In this document: one piece after another, positions 17,527 to 26,136 of the stretch
Layout: every line of letters starts with the position of its first letter
Numbering within the stretch: position 1 is the first letter of the stretch
Assembly: GCF_031846185.1 (NCBI RefSeq)
Contig: NZ_JAVRIF010000001.1
Location: forward strand, 124,001-188,000
Direction of reading: 5' to 3'
Length of the DNA: 64,000 nucleotides
Origin: Thalassotalea_H castellviae
Lineage (GTDB): Bacteria; Pseudomonadota; Gammaproteobacteria; Enterobacterales; Alteromonadaceae
Made by a program: the position numbers and the translations under genes
Notes under the pieces: generated by a model
Told to the model about the DNA's origin: nothing
Seen by the model: only the letters and a program-made list of their open reading frames with translations
Database searches by the model: none

Positions 17527-17737
17527 CAAATTTAGTTAATACAAAGTCGATCTTTATATAGGGTTCAAAGATTAATTTTAGCTCAGTTATACAACAAGTT
17601 TATTTACAAAGATTTACACTGCAATTCTAATCCGTTTAGACAGGTTGCTGTATAGGCAAGTTAAATAACATTTCTGTTGTTACTGACGGCAAATTTCGAT
17701 TATTATCTTCGCCTTAAAAACACCTTAGGCATTTACC

Positions 17738-18361
17738 TTGATCGATATTGCATTAATTTCACTTTTTATTCCTACCTTTTTTCTCGTTAGTATTACCCCC
17801 GGAATGTGCATGACGTTGGCAATGACGTTAGGTATGTCTATCGGCGTCAAAAAAACAATGTGGATGATGTGGGGCGAGTTATTAGGTGTGGCATCTGTCG
17901 CAATTGCCTCGGTTGTGGGTATTTCCTCAATGATGCTAAAGGTACCGGTAGTATTTCACTGTCTCAAAATTATTGGAGCCCTATATTTATTTTATATTGG
18001 CTTTAATATGTGGCGTTCAAAAGGAAAACTTGCTTTAGCAGAACCCGTAACAAATACCTTACCGGTGAATAAGAAACATTTATTCAATCAAGGCTTTATC
18101 ACGGCAATTGCCAACCCTAAGGGATGGGCATTTATGGTTTCATTACTACCGCCATTTATTAACAATAATTACGCGTTACCATCACAACTAACTGTTTTAG
18201 TTGCAATAATTATTGTATCAGAATTTATTTGCATGATGATATATGCAACTGGAGGTAGGTCTATCGCTCGAATATTAATACAAGAAGATAATGTTAAAAT
18301 ACTCAATAAAATCTCAGGAAGTTTAATGATCGCAGTGGCAATATGGTTAGTTTTAAGTTAA
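17738..18361 (+). CDS. LysE/RhtB-family amino acid exporter
   Basis: This 207-residue inner-membrane protein has about six hydrophobic segments and the family N-terminus FFLVSITPGMCMTLAM, corresponding to the TPGP motif region of LysE translocators (here TPGM). Other segments are IIGALYLFYIGFNMWR and ITAIANPKGWAFMVSLLPPF, both typical. The family exports amino acids or their derivatives. The frame opens with a TTG at 17738 and has no ATG near the family N-terminus, so TTG is the likely start. The gene stands alone, divergent from the efflux operon; its substrate is not predictable. Confidence 0.87.
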   Translation: MIDIALISLFIPTFFLVSITPGMCMTLAMTLGMSIGVKKTMWMMWGELLGVASVAIASVVGISSMMLKVPVVFHCLKIIGALYLFYIGFNMWRSKGKLALAEPVTNTLPVNKKHLFNQGFITAIANPKGWAFMVSLLPPFINNNYALPSQLTVLVAIIIVSEFICMMIYATGGRSIARILIQEDNVKILNKISGSLMIAVAIWLVLS

Positions 18362-18457
18362 GTGTGAACTGTTCACTGAAATGAATTCGTTTTATATTTT
18401 GAAATATCACGCCACGTAAATCTCAAGGCGTTAAATCAAAGGAGTTAAACAAGACAA

Positions 18458-18904
18458 CTAAGCTCGATAACTGGTAAAGTCGATAAATACTTGTTGCGCT
18501 TTATCAGGATTATCTTGCTCTGAAATGGTTAGCCACATACGCCAAATCATTTTTTTTTCTGCACAGCTACCTAACATGGTCGATGCGACAAAATTCCCTT
18601 GACCATCTTTTTCAAAAAATAACGGGATTTTCCCCATATACATTTCTTTTCCTTCTAAAAAACCGTTAATGAGAAATTTATCTTCAAGTGATTTAGCTTT
18701 AACAACTATATTAAATGTTTGTTCCGTAGTGACCCTTGCAACATTGAATAACACATCAAACCTAGTTTGCTCAATATAAACGTGACATTGACTTTGGCTT
18801 GATAAACATTGAGGAGCAATATAATTTACCGACTGTTTTTTAGGAGAACAGCCCATTAAAAGGAAGATTAAAACGAAAAATAATCCTCGCGTGGATTTAG
18901 ACAT
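18458..18904 (-). CDS. Hypothetical lipoprotein
   Basis: This 148-residue protein has a signal peptide with lipobox LLMGC (Cys19), so it is probably a lipoprotein. The mature part contains several cysteines (CLSSQSQCHVY near residue 38 and GSCAEKK near 115) and no family I recognise. The motif ISEQDNPDKAQQVFIDFTSY ends the protein. It faces the LysE-type gene convergently and is divergent from ccoN across the FNR-boxed region, so it may share that control region. It could be related to respiratory or metal-handling functions by position only; I do not assign a function. Confidence 0.75.
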   Translation of the reverse strand: MSKSTRGLFFVLIFLLMGCSPKKQSVNYIAPQCLSSQSQCHVYIEQTRFDVLFNVARVTTEQTFNIVVKAKSLEDKFLINGFLEGKEMYMGKIPLFFEKDGQGNFVASTMLGSCAEKKMIWRMWLTISEQDNPDKAQQVFIDFTSYRA

Positions 18905-19104
18905 ATGAAAACACCAAGTGATAAAAGTTTGTATTTAAACATTCGTAAATACAGCTAATGGTATTTTTACATATCAAAATTAAACTTTCATCTAGCTTAA
19001 CCCTAATATCTAGTCTACAGTTTTTTATAATTATTTGTTTTTAGTTCAATAATTAAACGATCGTGTATTAATCATAAAATTTAATCAAAGGTAAATCCTT
19101 TTTA

Positions 19105-19118
19105 TTGATTTAAATCAT
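19105..19118. promoter_or_regulatory. FNR-type box A (one mismatch)
   Basis: TTGATTTAAATCAT fits the FNR consensus TTGATxxxxATCAA at 9 of 10 fixed positions. It is centred 23 bases upstream of the perfect box in the ccoN control region and lies on the side of the divergent lipoprotein gene. Confidence 0.6.
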
Positions 19119-19127
19119 ATTTTTTCA

Positions 19128-19141
19128 TTGATCTAAATCAA
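19128..19141. promoter_or_regulatory. FNR-type box B (perfect match)
   Basis: TTGATCTAAATCAA is a perfect match to the FNR consensus. Its centre (19134.5) is about 41-45 bases before the start site expected from the TATAAT at 19167-19172, the geometry of a class II FNR-activated promoter. It is 160 bases upstream of ccoN. Confidence 0.85.
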
Positions 19142-19166
19142 CTCCAAAAGGTAAAATTACACGTGA

Positions 19167-19172
19167 TATAAT
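19167..19172 (+). promoter_or_regulatory. Probable -10 element of the cco promoter
   Basis: The hexamer TATAAT is a consensus -10 box. FNR box B occupies the -35 region at the spacing used by activators that contact RNA polymerase there. Transcription would start at about 19179, giving a 5' leader of about 120 bases before ccoN. Confidence 0.65.
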
Positions 19173-19190
19173 ACGTTACGCTCAAAAAAT

Positions 19191-19204
19191 GTGATTTATA
19201 TCAT
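19191..19204. promoter_or_regulatory. FNR-like box C (downstream of the start site)
   Basis: GTGATTTATATCAT keeps both inner half-sites TGAT and ATCA with the correct spacing but lacks the outer bases. It lies just downstream of the predicted start site, where binding would repress rather than activate; it may also be chance in AT-rich DNA. Confidence 0.4.
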
Positions 19205-19300
19205 ACTCACGAAAACTATTGAGAAATATATAAGCTGAAATCTTTCATTACTTATTTTTCAACATATAGTAAAACTAACTTTGTTAACGGAACAATAAAA

Positions 19301-20722
19301 ATGACAACAACGCTTGATCAGCCGTCATATAACTTTGATGTAGTAAAACAATTTACCGTCATGACAGTTATTTGGGGATTCGTTGGTACGCTTGTCGGTG
19401 TCCTTATTGCCGCTCAATTAATTTGGCCAGCATTAAATTTTGAAACACCATGGTTAACCTACTCCCGACTTCGCCCACTTCATACTAACGCAGTAATTTT
19501 TGCTTTTGGTACAAGTGCCTTATTTGCTACCTCATATTATGTTGTACAGCGTACTTGTAAAACAACGTTGTTTGGTGGCAAGCTTGCGTCATTCACCTTC
19601 TGGGGATGGCAGGCTGTCATTTTATTGGCCATTATCACTTTGCCTTTAGGTTATACCAGTAGTAAAGAATATGCTGAATTAGAATGGCCAATTGATATTT
19701 TAATTGCCGTCGTATGGGTGAGTTATGCCATTGTATTTTTCGGCACCCTACTAAATCGTAAGACTTCCCATATTTATGTGGCAAACTGGTTTTTTGGTGG
19801 CTTCATATTAACGGTTGCAGTATTACATATTGGTAACAGTATGGTCATCCCTGTTTCTATGATGAAGTCTTATTCAATATATTCAGGTGCTATCGATGCC
19901 ATGATGCAATGGTGGTATGGCCATAATGCCGTTGGTTTCTTATTAACAGCTGGTTTCTTGGGGATGATGTACTACTTTGTTCCTAAACAAGCCGAGCGCC
20001 CTGTTTATTCGTATCGTTTATCTATTGTGCATTTTTGGGCATTAGTTTCATTATATATATGGGCTGGACCTCATCACCTTCATTACACAGCGTTACCAGA
20101 TTGGGCTCAATCAGTTGGTATGGTAATGTCTATTGTATTATTCCTTCCATCTTGGGGTGGTATGATCAACGGTATTATGACGTTGTCAGGTGCATGGCAT
20201 AAGCTTCGTCACGACCCTATTCTTCGCTTTTTAATCGTTTCATTATCCTTCTATGGCATGTCTACTTTTGAAGGGCCAATGATGGCAATAAAATCTGTAA
20301 ATGCCCTGTCACACTACACTGACTGGACTATCGGCCATGTACATTCGGGTGCTTTAGGTTGGGTTGCTATGGTTTCAATTGGTGCGATGTACCATTTAAT
20401 TCCAGTTCTCTTTAACCAAGGTCGTATGTACAGTATTCGTTTGATCAATACTCATTTCTGGTTACATACTACCGGTGTTGTTCTTTATATCGTCGCTATG
20501 TGGATATCAGGCGTTATGCAAGGGTTAATGTGGCGCGCGGTCAATACCGATGGCACATTGACTTATTCTTTTGTCGAAAGTTTAACGGCTTCATATCCAT
20601 TCTACTTTATCCGCTTCGTAGGTGGTGTATTTGTTGTTGCTGGCTTTGTTTTAATGGCCTACAACATGTTTAAAACAATTCAAGCGAAAGACAATAGTCT
20701 TAAGCCTTTAGAAGTAGCCTAA
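19301..20722 (+). CDS. ccoN: cbb3-type cytochrome c oxidase subunit I
   Basis: This 473-residue integral membrane protein is the catalytic subunit of the high-affinity cbb3 oxidase, reducing oxygen at a haem b3-CuB centre. It has about 12 hydrophobic helices. Ligand motifs are visible: RLRPLHTNAVIFAFG (low-spin haem His), WWYGHNAVGFLLTAGF (CuB His), WAGPHHLHYTALPDW (CuB His pair) and GHVHSGALGWVAM (haem His pair). The cbb3-specific Tyr lies in the helix after the first CuB His. It is the first gene of ccoNOQP, downstream of a promoter with a perfect FNR box, consistent with induction at low oxygen. Confidence 0.97.
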   Translation: MTTTLDQPSYNFDVVKQFTVMTVIWGFVGTLVGVLIAAQLIWPALNFETPWLTYSRLRPLHTNAVIFAFGTSALFATSYYVVQRTCKTTLFGGKLASFTFWGWQAVILLAIITLPLGYTSSKEYAELEWPIDILIAVVWVSYAIVFFGTLLNRKTSHIYVANWFFGGFILTVAVLHIGNSMVIPVSMMKSYSIYSGAIDAMMQWWYGHNAVGFLLTAGFLGMMYYFVPKQAERPVYSYRLSIVHFWALVSLYIWAGPHHLHYTALPDWAQSVGMVMSIVLFLPSWGGMINGIMTLSGAWHKLRHDPILRFLIVSLSFYGMSTFEGPMMAIKSVNALSHYTDWTIGHVHSGALGWVAMVSIGAMYHLIPVLFNQGRMYSIRLINTHFWLHTTGVVLYIVAMWISGVMQGLMWRAVNTDGTLTYSFVESLTASYPFYFIRFVGGVFVVAGFVLMAYNMFKTIQAKDNSLKPLEVA

Positions 20723-20733
20723 GGAGACGAAAC

Positions 20734-21378
20734 ATGACCAATAAACATGAAAAAGTCGAAAAAAATGTAGGCTTATTTTTTATATTCACTATTTTAGCGA
20801 TCAGTGTTGGTGGTTTAGTAGAAATTACCCCATTATTTTTCCAAAAAGCGACAACCACACCGGTTGATAATTTGCGCCCATATACCGCGTTAGAAATGGA
20901 AGGACGTGACATATATATTCGTGAAGGTTGTAATGTTTGTCATAGCCAAATGATCCGTCCATTTCGTGCAGAAACAGAGCGCTATGGTCACTATTCTGTT
21001 GCGGGTGAAACGGTATGGGAACATCCATTTTTATGGGGTTCTAAAAGAACAGGGCCTGATTTAGCTCGTGTAGGCGGTCGTTACAGTGATGACTGGCATA
21101 GAGCACATCTTATCGACCCTCGTTCTGTTGTGCCTGAATCAAATATGCCTTCATTTAAGTGGTTAGACGAAAATAAACTTGATGGGAAGTTAACGGCTAA
21201 GAAATTAGAAACGTTTAATTTTTTAACACGGAATAAAACCCATAAAGACGAACAAGGTAAGGCTATTCCATTATATTCGGCAAAAGATATTGCCAAGGCG
21301 CAGTCTGATGTCAATGGAAAAACTGAGATGGAAGCGTTGATTGCATATTTACAGTCACTTGGTCACGCGTTGAAATAA
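20734..21378 (+). CDS. ccoO: cbb3-type cytochrome c oxidase subunit II
   Basis: This 214-residue membrane-anchored monohaem cytochrome c passes electrons to CcoN. An N-terminal helix (GLFFIFTILAISVGGLVEI) is followed by the haem c motif CNVCH at residues 66-70 and SQMIRPFRAETERYG, which is highly conserved in CcoO. A Met ligand probably lies in ESNMPSF near residue 138. The start has a strong AAGGAGA Shine-Dalgarno sequence 10 bases or so upstream. The gene sits 11 bases after ccoN. Confidence 0.97.
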   Translation: MTNKHEKVEKNVGLFFIFTILAISVGGLVEITPLFFQKATTTPVDNLRPYTALEMEGRDIYIREGCNVCHSQMIRPFRAETERYGHYSVAGETVWEHPFLWGSKRTGPDLARVGGRYSDDWHRAHLIDPRSVVPESNMPSFKWLDENKLDGKLTAKKLETFNFLTRNKTHKDEQGKAIPLYSAKDIAKAQSDVNGKTEMEALIAYLQSLGHALK

Positions 21379-21379
21379 T

Positions 21380-21556
21380 ATGGATTACGGCACGCTTAGA
21401 GGCGTAATTACAGTAATCATTTTGGCACTTTTTATCATCATTGTGGTCTGGTCGTACAGCAAAAAACGTAAATCTTCGTTTGATAAAGCGGCCAACTCGA
21501 TTTTTGAAGAAGATCACAAAGAAGAAACTAACAAGCAGGAAAATAACAATGTCTAG
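21380..21556 (+). CDS. ccoQ: cbb3 oxidase small subunit CcoQ
   Basis: This 58-codon gene starts with an ATG one base after the ccoO stop and ends with TAG inside the first codons of ccoP (8-base overlap). The product begins MDYGTLRGVITVIILALF, has one transmembrane helix at about residues 9-24, then WSYSKKRKSSFDKAAN and an acidic tail rich in Glu, Lys and Asn. Size, topology and position between ccoO and ccoP match CcoQ, which stabilises the oxidase complex. Confidence 0.92.
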   Translation: MDYGTLRGVITVIILALFIIIVVWSYSKKRKSSFDKAANSIFEEDHKEETNKQENNNV

Positions 21557-22517
21557 CTTCTGGAGTATTTGGATAAGCGTTCTTTCACTCGGTACTTTAA
21601 TAGGTTGTTACTTATTATTGCGGATGTGTTTAAAGAATTTTGCTGATGTGGAAGAAGGTGAGTCAACAGGACATAACTTCGACGGTATAGAAGAATTAAA
21701 CAACCCATTACCAAAATGGTGGAGCACATTCTTTTTAATCACCATCATTTGGGGCTTCGGTTACTTACTTGTATACCCTGGTTTAGGTAACTGGCAAGGA
21801 CTATTTGGTTGGACAAGTTCAAACCAAGGGATATTAAACCTTGAAGAGTCGAGAGCTAAAGCTGAATACGCCAAAGAAAATAACTTAATCGTTCAATATG
21901 ATATGGAAGTCAAAGCTGCAGACGCTAAATTCGGGCCTATTTTCGAAGCGTTTGCTGCTCGCGATATTCAAGAGTTAGCAACAGATGAAGAAGCATTGAA
22001 AGTGGGACAACGTTTGTTTTTACAAAACTGTTCACAATGTCATGGTTCTGATGCACATGGAACAACCGGCTTTCCTAACCTTGCCGATAATGATTGGCTA
22101 TATGGTGGCTCACCTGATGCTATTAAAGCAAGTATTATGCATGGCCGCAAAGCTCAAGGGATGATCGGTTGGGAAACTATGCTCGGTGGTGCCCAAGGCG
22201 TTAAAGATGTTGCAGCTTACGTAATGAGTTTGAGTGGTCGAGAAGTTGATCCGGACTCTGCTAAGGCTGGACAAGAAAAGTTCGCGATGTGTGCGGGTTG
22301 TCATGGCGTCGACGGTACAGGCAGTACAGCGATGGGCTTACCGCTTGGTGCACCAAATTTAACAGATAATATTTGGTTATATGGCGGTTCACCGCGCGTT
22401 ATTGAACAATCAATTCGTCATGGTCGTTCAGGTGTTATGCCAGCATGGAAAGATATTTTAGGAGAGCAAAAAGTGCATGTGATCAGTGCTTATATTTATA
22501 GCCTCTCACAGAATTAA
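21549..22517 (+). CDS. ccoP: cbb3-type cytochrome c oxidase subunit III (dihaem)
   Basis: This 322-residue dihaem cytochrome c is the electron entry subunit. The true start is the ATG at 21549 (MSSFWSIWISVLSLG), not further upstream, because the ccoQ frame occupies that DNA and this N-terminus matches the family. Two hydrophobic helices (about residues 7-27 and 57-76) are followed by two class I cytochrome c domains with CSQCH at 161-165 and CAGCH at 248-252; NLADNDWLYGGSP and NLTDNIWLYGGSP repeat between them. The haem domains are internally duplicated, as usual for CcoP. The operon ends at a palindromic terminator 21 bases after the stop. Confidence 0.97.
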   Translation: MSSFWSIWISVLSLGTLIGCYLLLRMCLKNFADVEEGESTGHNFDGIEELNNPLPKWWSTFFLITIIWGFGYLLVYPGLGNWQGLFGWTSSNQGILNLEESRAKAEYAKENNLIVQYDMEVKAADAKFGPIFEAFAARDIQELATDEEALKVGQRLFLQNCSQCHGSDAHGTTGFPNLADNDWLYGGSPDAIKASIMHGRKAQGMIGWETMLGGAQGVKDVAAYVMSLSGREVDPDSAKAGQEKFAMCAGCHGVDGTGSTAMGLPLGAPNLTDNIWLYGGSPRVIEQSIRHGRSGVMPAWKDILGEQKVHVISAYIYSLSQN

Positions 22518-22538
22518 CTCTTTCTTTTAAGAACAGAG

Positions 22539-22567
22539 AGCCTTAGTGAATTCACTAAGGCTTTTTT
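22539..22567 (+). terminator. Terminator after ccoNOQP
   Basis: A perfect 24-base palindrome (AGCCTTAGTGAA and its complement, 22539-22562) is followed by a run of six T. It lies 21 bases after the ccoP stop and separates the oxidase operon from the maturation genes. Confidence 0.85.
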
Positions 22568-22568
22568 A

Positions 22569-22598
22569 TTGGTCACGCTAGAACAAAGTTAGTATAAT
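22569..22598 (+). promoter_or_regulatory. Putative sigma70 promoter of ccoH-ccoI-ccoS
   Basis: TTGGTC at 22569-22574 and TATAAT at 22593-22598 are spaced 18 bases apart, directly after the ccoP terminator and 32 bases before the ccoH start. This would give the maturation genes expression independent of the oxidase operon. Confidence 0.5.
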
Positions 22599-22629
22599 AT
22601 CCTCTCTTTAATTGGTAATAAGTAAATAC

Positions 22630-23124
22630 ATGAAAACGTCGTGGTACAAAGAGCCTTGGGCTTGGTTAGTTTTTTTTCTTCCTTTATCAGCTGTTGTTGC
22701 CGGTATTGCGACATTAATTATTGCAAACACAGATCCTGATACCTTAGTCGTCGGTGATTACTACAAAAAAGGTAAAGCAATCAATTTAGAGTTAACGAAA
22801 ATTAAACATGCCCAAAAGTTAGGAATGGCATTTGCGTTGAAATTTGATAATCAAGAATTAGTGATCAAACCTACCGGTATCGATAAAGAATTCCCCTTAC
22901 TTAATGTCAATTTTTATCACCCCACTCAACAAGAAAAAGATTTCTATTTTGCTATGACAGCTGACGCTTCTGGTGTTTTTAGGCAAATTATTGAAAAAGA
23001 CATCTCAGGTAAGTGGCGGATCACCATCAGTCCATTTGAGAACCACTGGAAAATTCAAAATACTATTTCACTTCCTCAAGCAAATTTTATTGATATTTTA
23101 CCTAAGCCATTCGAAGCTAATTAA
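22630..23124 (+). CDS. ccoH: FixH/CcoH-family oxidase assembly protein
   Basis: This 164-residue protein has one N-terminal membrane helix (PWAWLVFFLPLSAVVAGIATLII) and a periplasmic domain of the FixH family with VVGDYYKKGKAIN, a conserved family stretch. In relatives CcoH binds and stabilises cbb3 assembly intermediates and works with the copper ATPase. The ATG at 22630 (MKTSWYKEPWAW) is chosen because the frame upstream offers only a TTG and the MxxxWYKxPW N-terminus is usual. It lies immediately upstream of ccoI and ends 8 bases before it. Confidence 0.88.
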   Translation: MKTSWYKEPWAWLVFFLPLSAVVAGIATLIIANTDPDTLVVGDYYKKGKAINLELTKIKHAQKLGMAFALKFDNQELVIKPTGIDKEFPLLNVNFYHPTQQEKDFYFAMTADASGVFRQIIEKDISGKWRITISPFENHWKIQNTISLPQANFIDILPKPFEAN

Positions 23125-23132
23125 CGAAAAAC

Positions 23133-25550
23133 ATGTCCATAAATTGTTTTCACTGTGATGAAACTATCCCGAAAGGTATTTCACTGTTTGTAAATATCGA
23201 CGGTATTGAACAACCTATGTGTTGTATTGGCTGTCAAGCCGTTGCCCGTACTATTGTTGATAATGCCCTGACGGATTATTATCGTTTTCGTACAGAGCCA
23301 GCAACGAAGAGTGATAACTTAGTACCCGAGCAATTAAAACGAACGGCTTTATTAGACGATAAAAGCTTGCAGGATGAGTTTGCTTATAATGATGGAGAAT
23401 ATCGTGAAACAATTTTAACCATTGAAGGAATAAGCTGTGCAGCATGTGCTTGGTTAATTGAAATGCAGTTGAGCAAACTGAACGGATTGATCAGCATAAA
23501 TGTGAATGCTACGACACAACGCGCCACCATTAAATGGCAAGACAGCCATGTCAAACTCAGTGAAATATTGAACGCCATTGATAACATCGGTTATAAAGCT
23601 CAACCTTTCAAAGCAAGTAATGTTGAGAAAACGAATCAAAAAACCAGTAAAGCATTTATCAAACGGTTAGGAATTTCGGGTATCTTGATGATGCAAGTGA
23701 TGATGATAGCGGTTGGTTTATATTTTGGTGCATTCTCAGATATGGCTGAACATAACTTGGTGTATTTACGATATATTAGCCTGTTTCTCACCTTACCTAT
23801 TATCAGTTATGGTGCTTTTCCTTTTTATAAAGGCGCGGTTAATGCATTAAAAGTTAAACGCTTATCCATGGATGTTCCCGTTTCTATTGCTATTATCTTA
23901 GCTTTCACAGCAAGTGCTTGGGCAACCATTAATCAAAGTGGCGAAGTGTATTTTGAGTCCGTTTCCATGTTCACTTTTTTACTATTAATCGGCAAGTTCT
24001 TAGAGTTTAGAGCACGAAATAGAGCAGCAGAAGTATCTTCTAACCTACTGAAATTAATGCCTATGACAGCATTACGTATTCACGATGGAAAAGAAGAGTT
24101 TATTATTGCGCGTAAATTAGTACCCGGCGATACCGTTATCATCAAACCAGGCGAAACAATTCCAGCTGATGGCATTATTACCTCAGGTTTAAGTCAAATT
24201 AACGAAGCGATGTTATCTGGGGAGCAAAAGCCGATCACCAAAAAACGTGGCGAGAAAGTTTTTGCTGGTACCATTAACGGCGATGGTAACTTGCTTATCG
24301 AAGTTATCCAAGCAGGTCAGCATTCATTTCTCAGTCAACTAATACGCATTAGTGAGGCCTCTCAAGCACATAAACCTAAATTAGCTAAACTTTCAGATAA
24401 AATCGCGCAATACTTTGTCGCCGTAATTTTACTAACGGCGATAGCAACTGCATGGTATTGGCAGCAACATTTACCGGAAGAAGCTTTCTGGATCACACTT
24501 TCGGTACTAGTAGCGACTTGTCCCTGCGCACTTTCATTAGCAACACCTACGGCTCTTACCTGTGCAACGACTCGTTTGAACCGTTCTGGGATCATGATCA
24601 AATCGTCTCACGTTATGGAAACTATTCCGGCGATTGACCTGATAGCTTTTGATAAAACAGGCACTCTTACCTCAGGTGATTTTGTCATTAATAAGCATGT
24701 TATTATTGATGAAACTTATTCAAAAGACTCGCTTTTAGCATATGCTGCCGTTCTCGAAGCACAGTCAGAGCATCCTATAGCCAAAGCTTTTAGTCCTTAT
24801 AGAGATTATTCTTATATCGCTAACAATATCGAAATATTAGCCGGTATAGGAGTCGTTGGTACCGTAAATGGCTTGAATATCTCAATAGGAAAACCAACAT
24901 GGTTCCTGCATTCAACTGAGCACATCCAAGAAAGTGAAAAACAAATTTGTCAGCAATATAACGATGCACAATGCTTACTTGCTATTAATGGTAAATTAGC
25001 CGCGGCATTTTACTTAAAAGATAAGGTTAGAAAACAAGCTCCACCATTGATAAAGCAATTACGCCAAGCGAACATCAACACATGTATGTTATCGGGTGAT
25101 CACCAAGCTGGTTGTGAAAAGACACAATCTATCGTTCAACTCGATAGCATTTATAGTCAATTAACGGCCACTGAGAAAATGGATAAAATTAAGCAATTAC
25201 AACAAAGTCATACTGTTGCTATGGTGGGAGATGGTATTAACGATACACCTGTGTTTGGGGCTGCTCATGTTTCAATTGCAATGGGAAGTGGCACAGATAT
25301 AGCTAAAAGTGGCGCCGATGTCATTTTACTTAACAATAATTTATCATCCGTTTATACGCTTAAAACAATTGCTAATAAAACCAAGCGGATAATTTGGCAA
25401 AACTATGGTTGGGCGTTTGGTTATAATGCGATTGTATTACCACTTGCCGTTTCAGGACATATCACACCCTATATGGCAGTTATTGGTATGTCATTAAGCT
25501 CGATTCTAGTGATAAGCAACTCATTACGCTTATTAACAATAAAGGATTAA
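23133..25550 (+). CDS. ccoI: Copper-exporting P1B-type ATPase for cbb3 assembly
   Basis: This 805-residue P-type ATPase delivers copper to the periplasmic side for the CuB site of the oxidase. It has a cysteine-rich N-terminus (CFHCDETIPKG and CCIGCQ), a heavy-metal-associated domain with GISCAACAWL (Cys102 and Cys105), about eight membrane helices including the CPC metal site at 463-465, the phosphorylated Asp507 in DKTGTLT, an HP motif (SEHPIAKAF) and GDGINDTP in the ATP-binding domain. This architecture is that of FixI/CcoI rather than the resistance pump CopA. It is followed 6 bases later by ccoS. Confidence 0.96.
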   Translation: MSINCFHCDETIPKGISLFVNIDGIEQPMCCIGCQAVARTIVDNALTDYYRFRTEPATKSDNLVPEQLKRTALLDDKSLQDEFAYNDGEYRETILTIEGISCAACAWLIEMQLSKLNGLISINVNATTQRATIKWQDSHVKLSEILNAIDNIGYKAQPFKASNVEKTNQKTSKAFIKRLGISGILMMQVMMIAVGLYFGAFSDMAEHNLVYLRYISLFLTLPIISYGAFPFYKGAVNALKVKRLSMDVPVSIAIILAFTASAWATINQSGEVYFESVSMFTFLLLIGKFLEFRARNRAAEVSSNLLKLMPMTALRIHDGKEEFIIARKLVPGDTVIIKPGETIPADGIITSGLSQINEAMLSGEQKPITKKRGEKVFAGTINGDGNLLIEVIQAGQHSFLSQLIRISEASQAHKPKLAKLSDKIAQYFVAVILLTAIATAWYWQQHLPEEAFWITLSVLVATCPCALSLATPTALTCATTRLNRSGIMIKSSHVMETIPAIDLIAFDKTGTLTSGDFVINKHVIIDETYSKDSLLAYAAVLEAQSEHPIAKAFSPYRDYSYIANNIEILAGIGVVGTVNGLNISIGKPTWFLHSTEHIQESEKQICQQYNDAQCLLAINGKLAAAFYLKDKVRKQAPPLIKQLRQANINTCMLSGDHQAGCEKTQSIVQLDSIYSQLTATEKMDKIKQLQQSHTVAMVGDGINDTPVFGAAHVSIAMGSGTDIAKSGADVILLNNNLSSVYTLKTIANKTKRIIWQNYGWAFGYNAIVLPLAVSGHITPYMAVIGMSLSSILVISNSLRLLTIKD

Positions 25551-25556
25551 CAATTC

Positions 25557-25766
25557 ATGAGTATTATTTATGTCTTGATCCCTATTGCTATTTTATTAAC
25601 GGCAATCGGCATATATTTGTTTTTTTGGGCGGTGAAAACGGATCAATTTGAAGATCTAGAAAAACAAGGCTTCAGTATTTTATTTGATGATGAAAAAGTT
25701 GACCCACAGAAAAAAAGTCAACATTTAGAGAAGAATAAGCAAGCTAACAAAGAGGAGTTGCCTTAA
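25557..25766 (+). CDS. ccoS: cbb3 oxidase maturation protein CcoS
   Basis: This 69-residue protein has one helix (YVLIPIAILLTAIGIYLFFWAV) followed by KTDQFEDLEKQGFSILFDDE, the conserved core of CcoS/FixS. In relatives it is required for cofactor insertion into the oxidase. The C-terminus is a charged Lys/Glu-rich tail. It is the last gene of ccoH-ccoI-ccoS and faces the DUF2999 gene convergently. No fnr-like regulator or ccoG gene follows here. Confidence 0.93.
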   Translation: MSIIYVLIPIAILLTAIGIYLFFWAVKTDQFEDLEKQGFSILFDDEKVDPQKKSQHLEKNKQANKEELP

Positions 25767-25797
25767 CTTGCTTATTAATAAACATCTCGATAATGAT

Positions 25798-26058
25798 TTA
25801 GCTTTGGCTTGCTTTTAATTTCTCTTTCGCCTGCTCCACTTTTGAAAAATCTAAGCCTAGCTCATCAACCGCTTCTTTGATCAAATCAGGGTTTGTCATG
25901 AGCATCATCATTAACCCTTGTAATTTATCGGTTGGAATACCTAACGATTGTATCGTTCCCATCGCTGTAATGGGGTTTTCGGTTAACGCTTGAAAGACTT
26001 CGGCAATTTTTTCATCGCTGATATTCAATTCTTTCAATGTTTCAATAATCGGGTTCAT
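25798..26058 (-). CDS. DUF2999 family small protein
   Basis: This 86-residue protein is predicted to be helical (MNPIIETLKELNISDEKIAEVF; QGLMMMLMTNPDLIKEAVDELGLD) and matches what I know of DUF2999, a small family found in Shewanella, Vibrio and relatives without known function. It has no signal peptide or membrane segment. It lies 78 bases downstream of pyrD on the same strand and may be read through from it. Confidence 0.8.
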   Translation of the reverse strand: MNPIIETLKELNISDEKIAEVFQALTENPITAMGTIQSLGIPTDKLQGLMMMLMTNPDLIKEAVDELGLDFSKVEQAKEKLKASQS

Positions 26059-26136
26059 ACAACTTATTCCTTACTTTTTAATAATATAGCCAAAATCTTT
26101 CGTTTTGACTGATTAATTCGTTATTTGACAGAGAAA

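Noticed and set aside
18362..18380. Inverted repeat GTGAAC-T-GTTCAC after the LysE-type gene
   Set aside because: Six-base arms with one spacer and no T-run; neither a convincing terminator nor a known operator.
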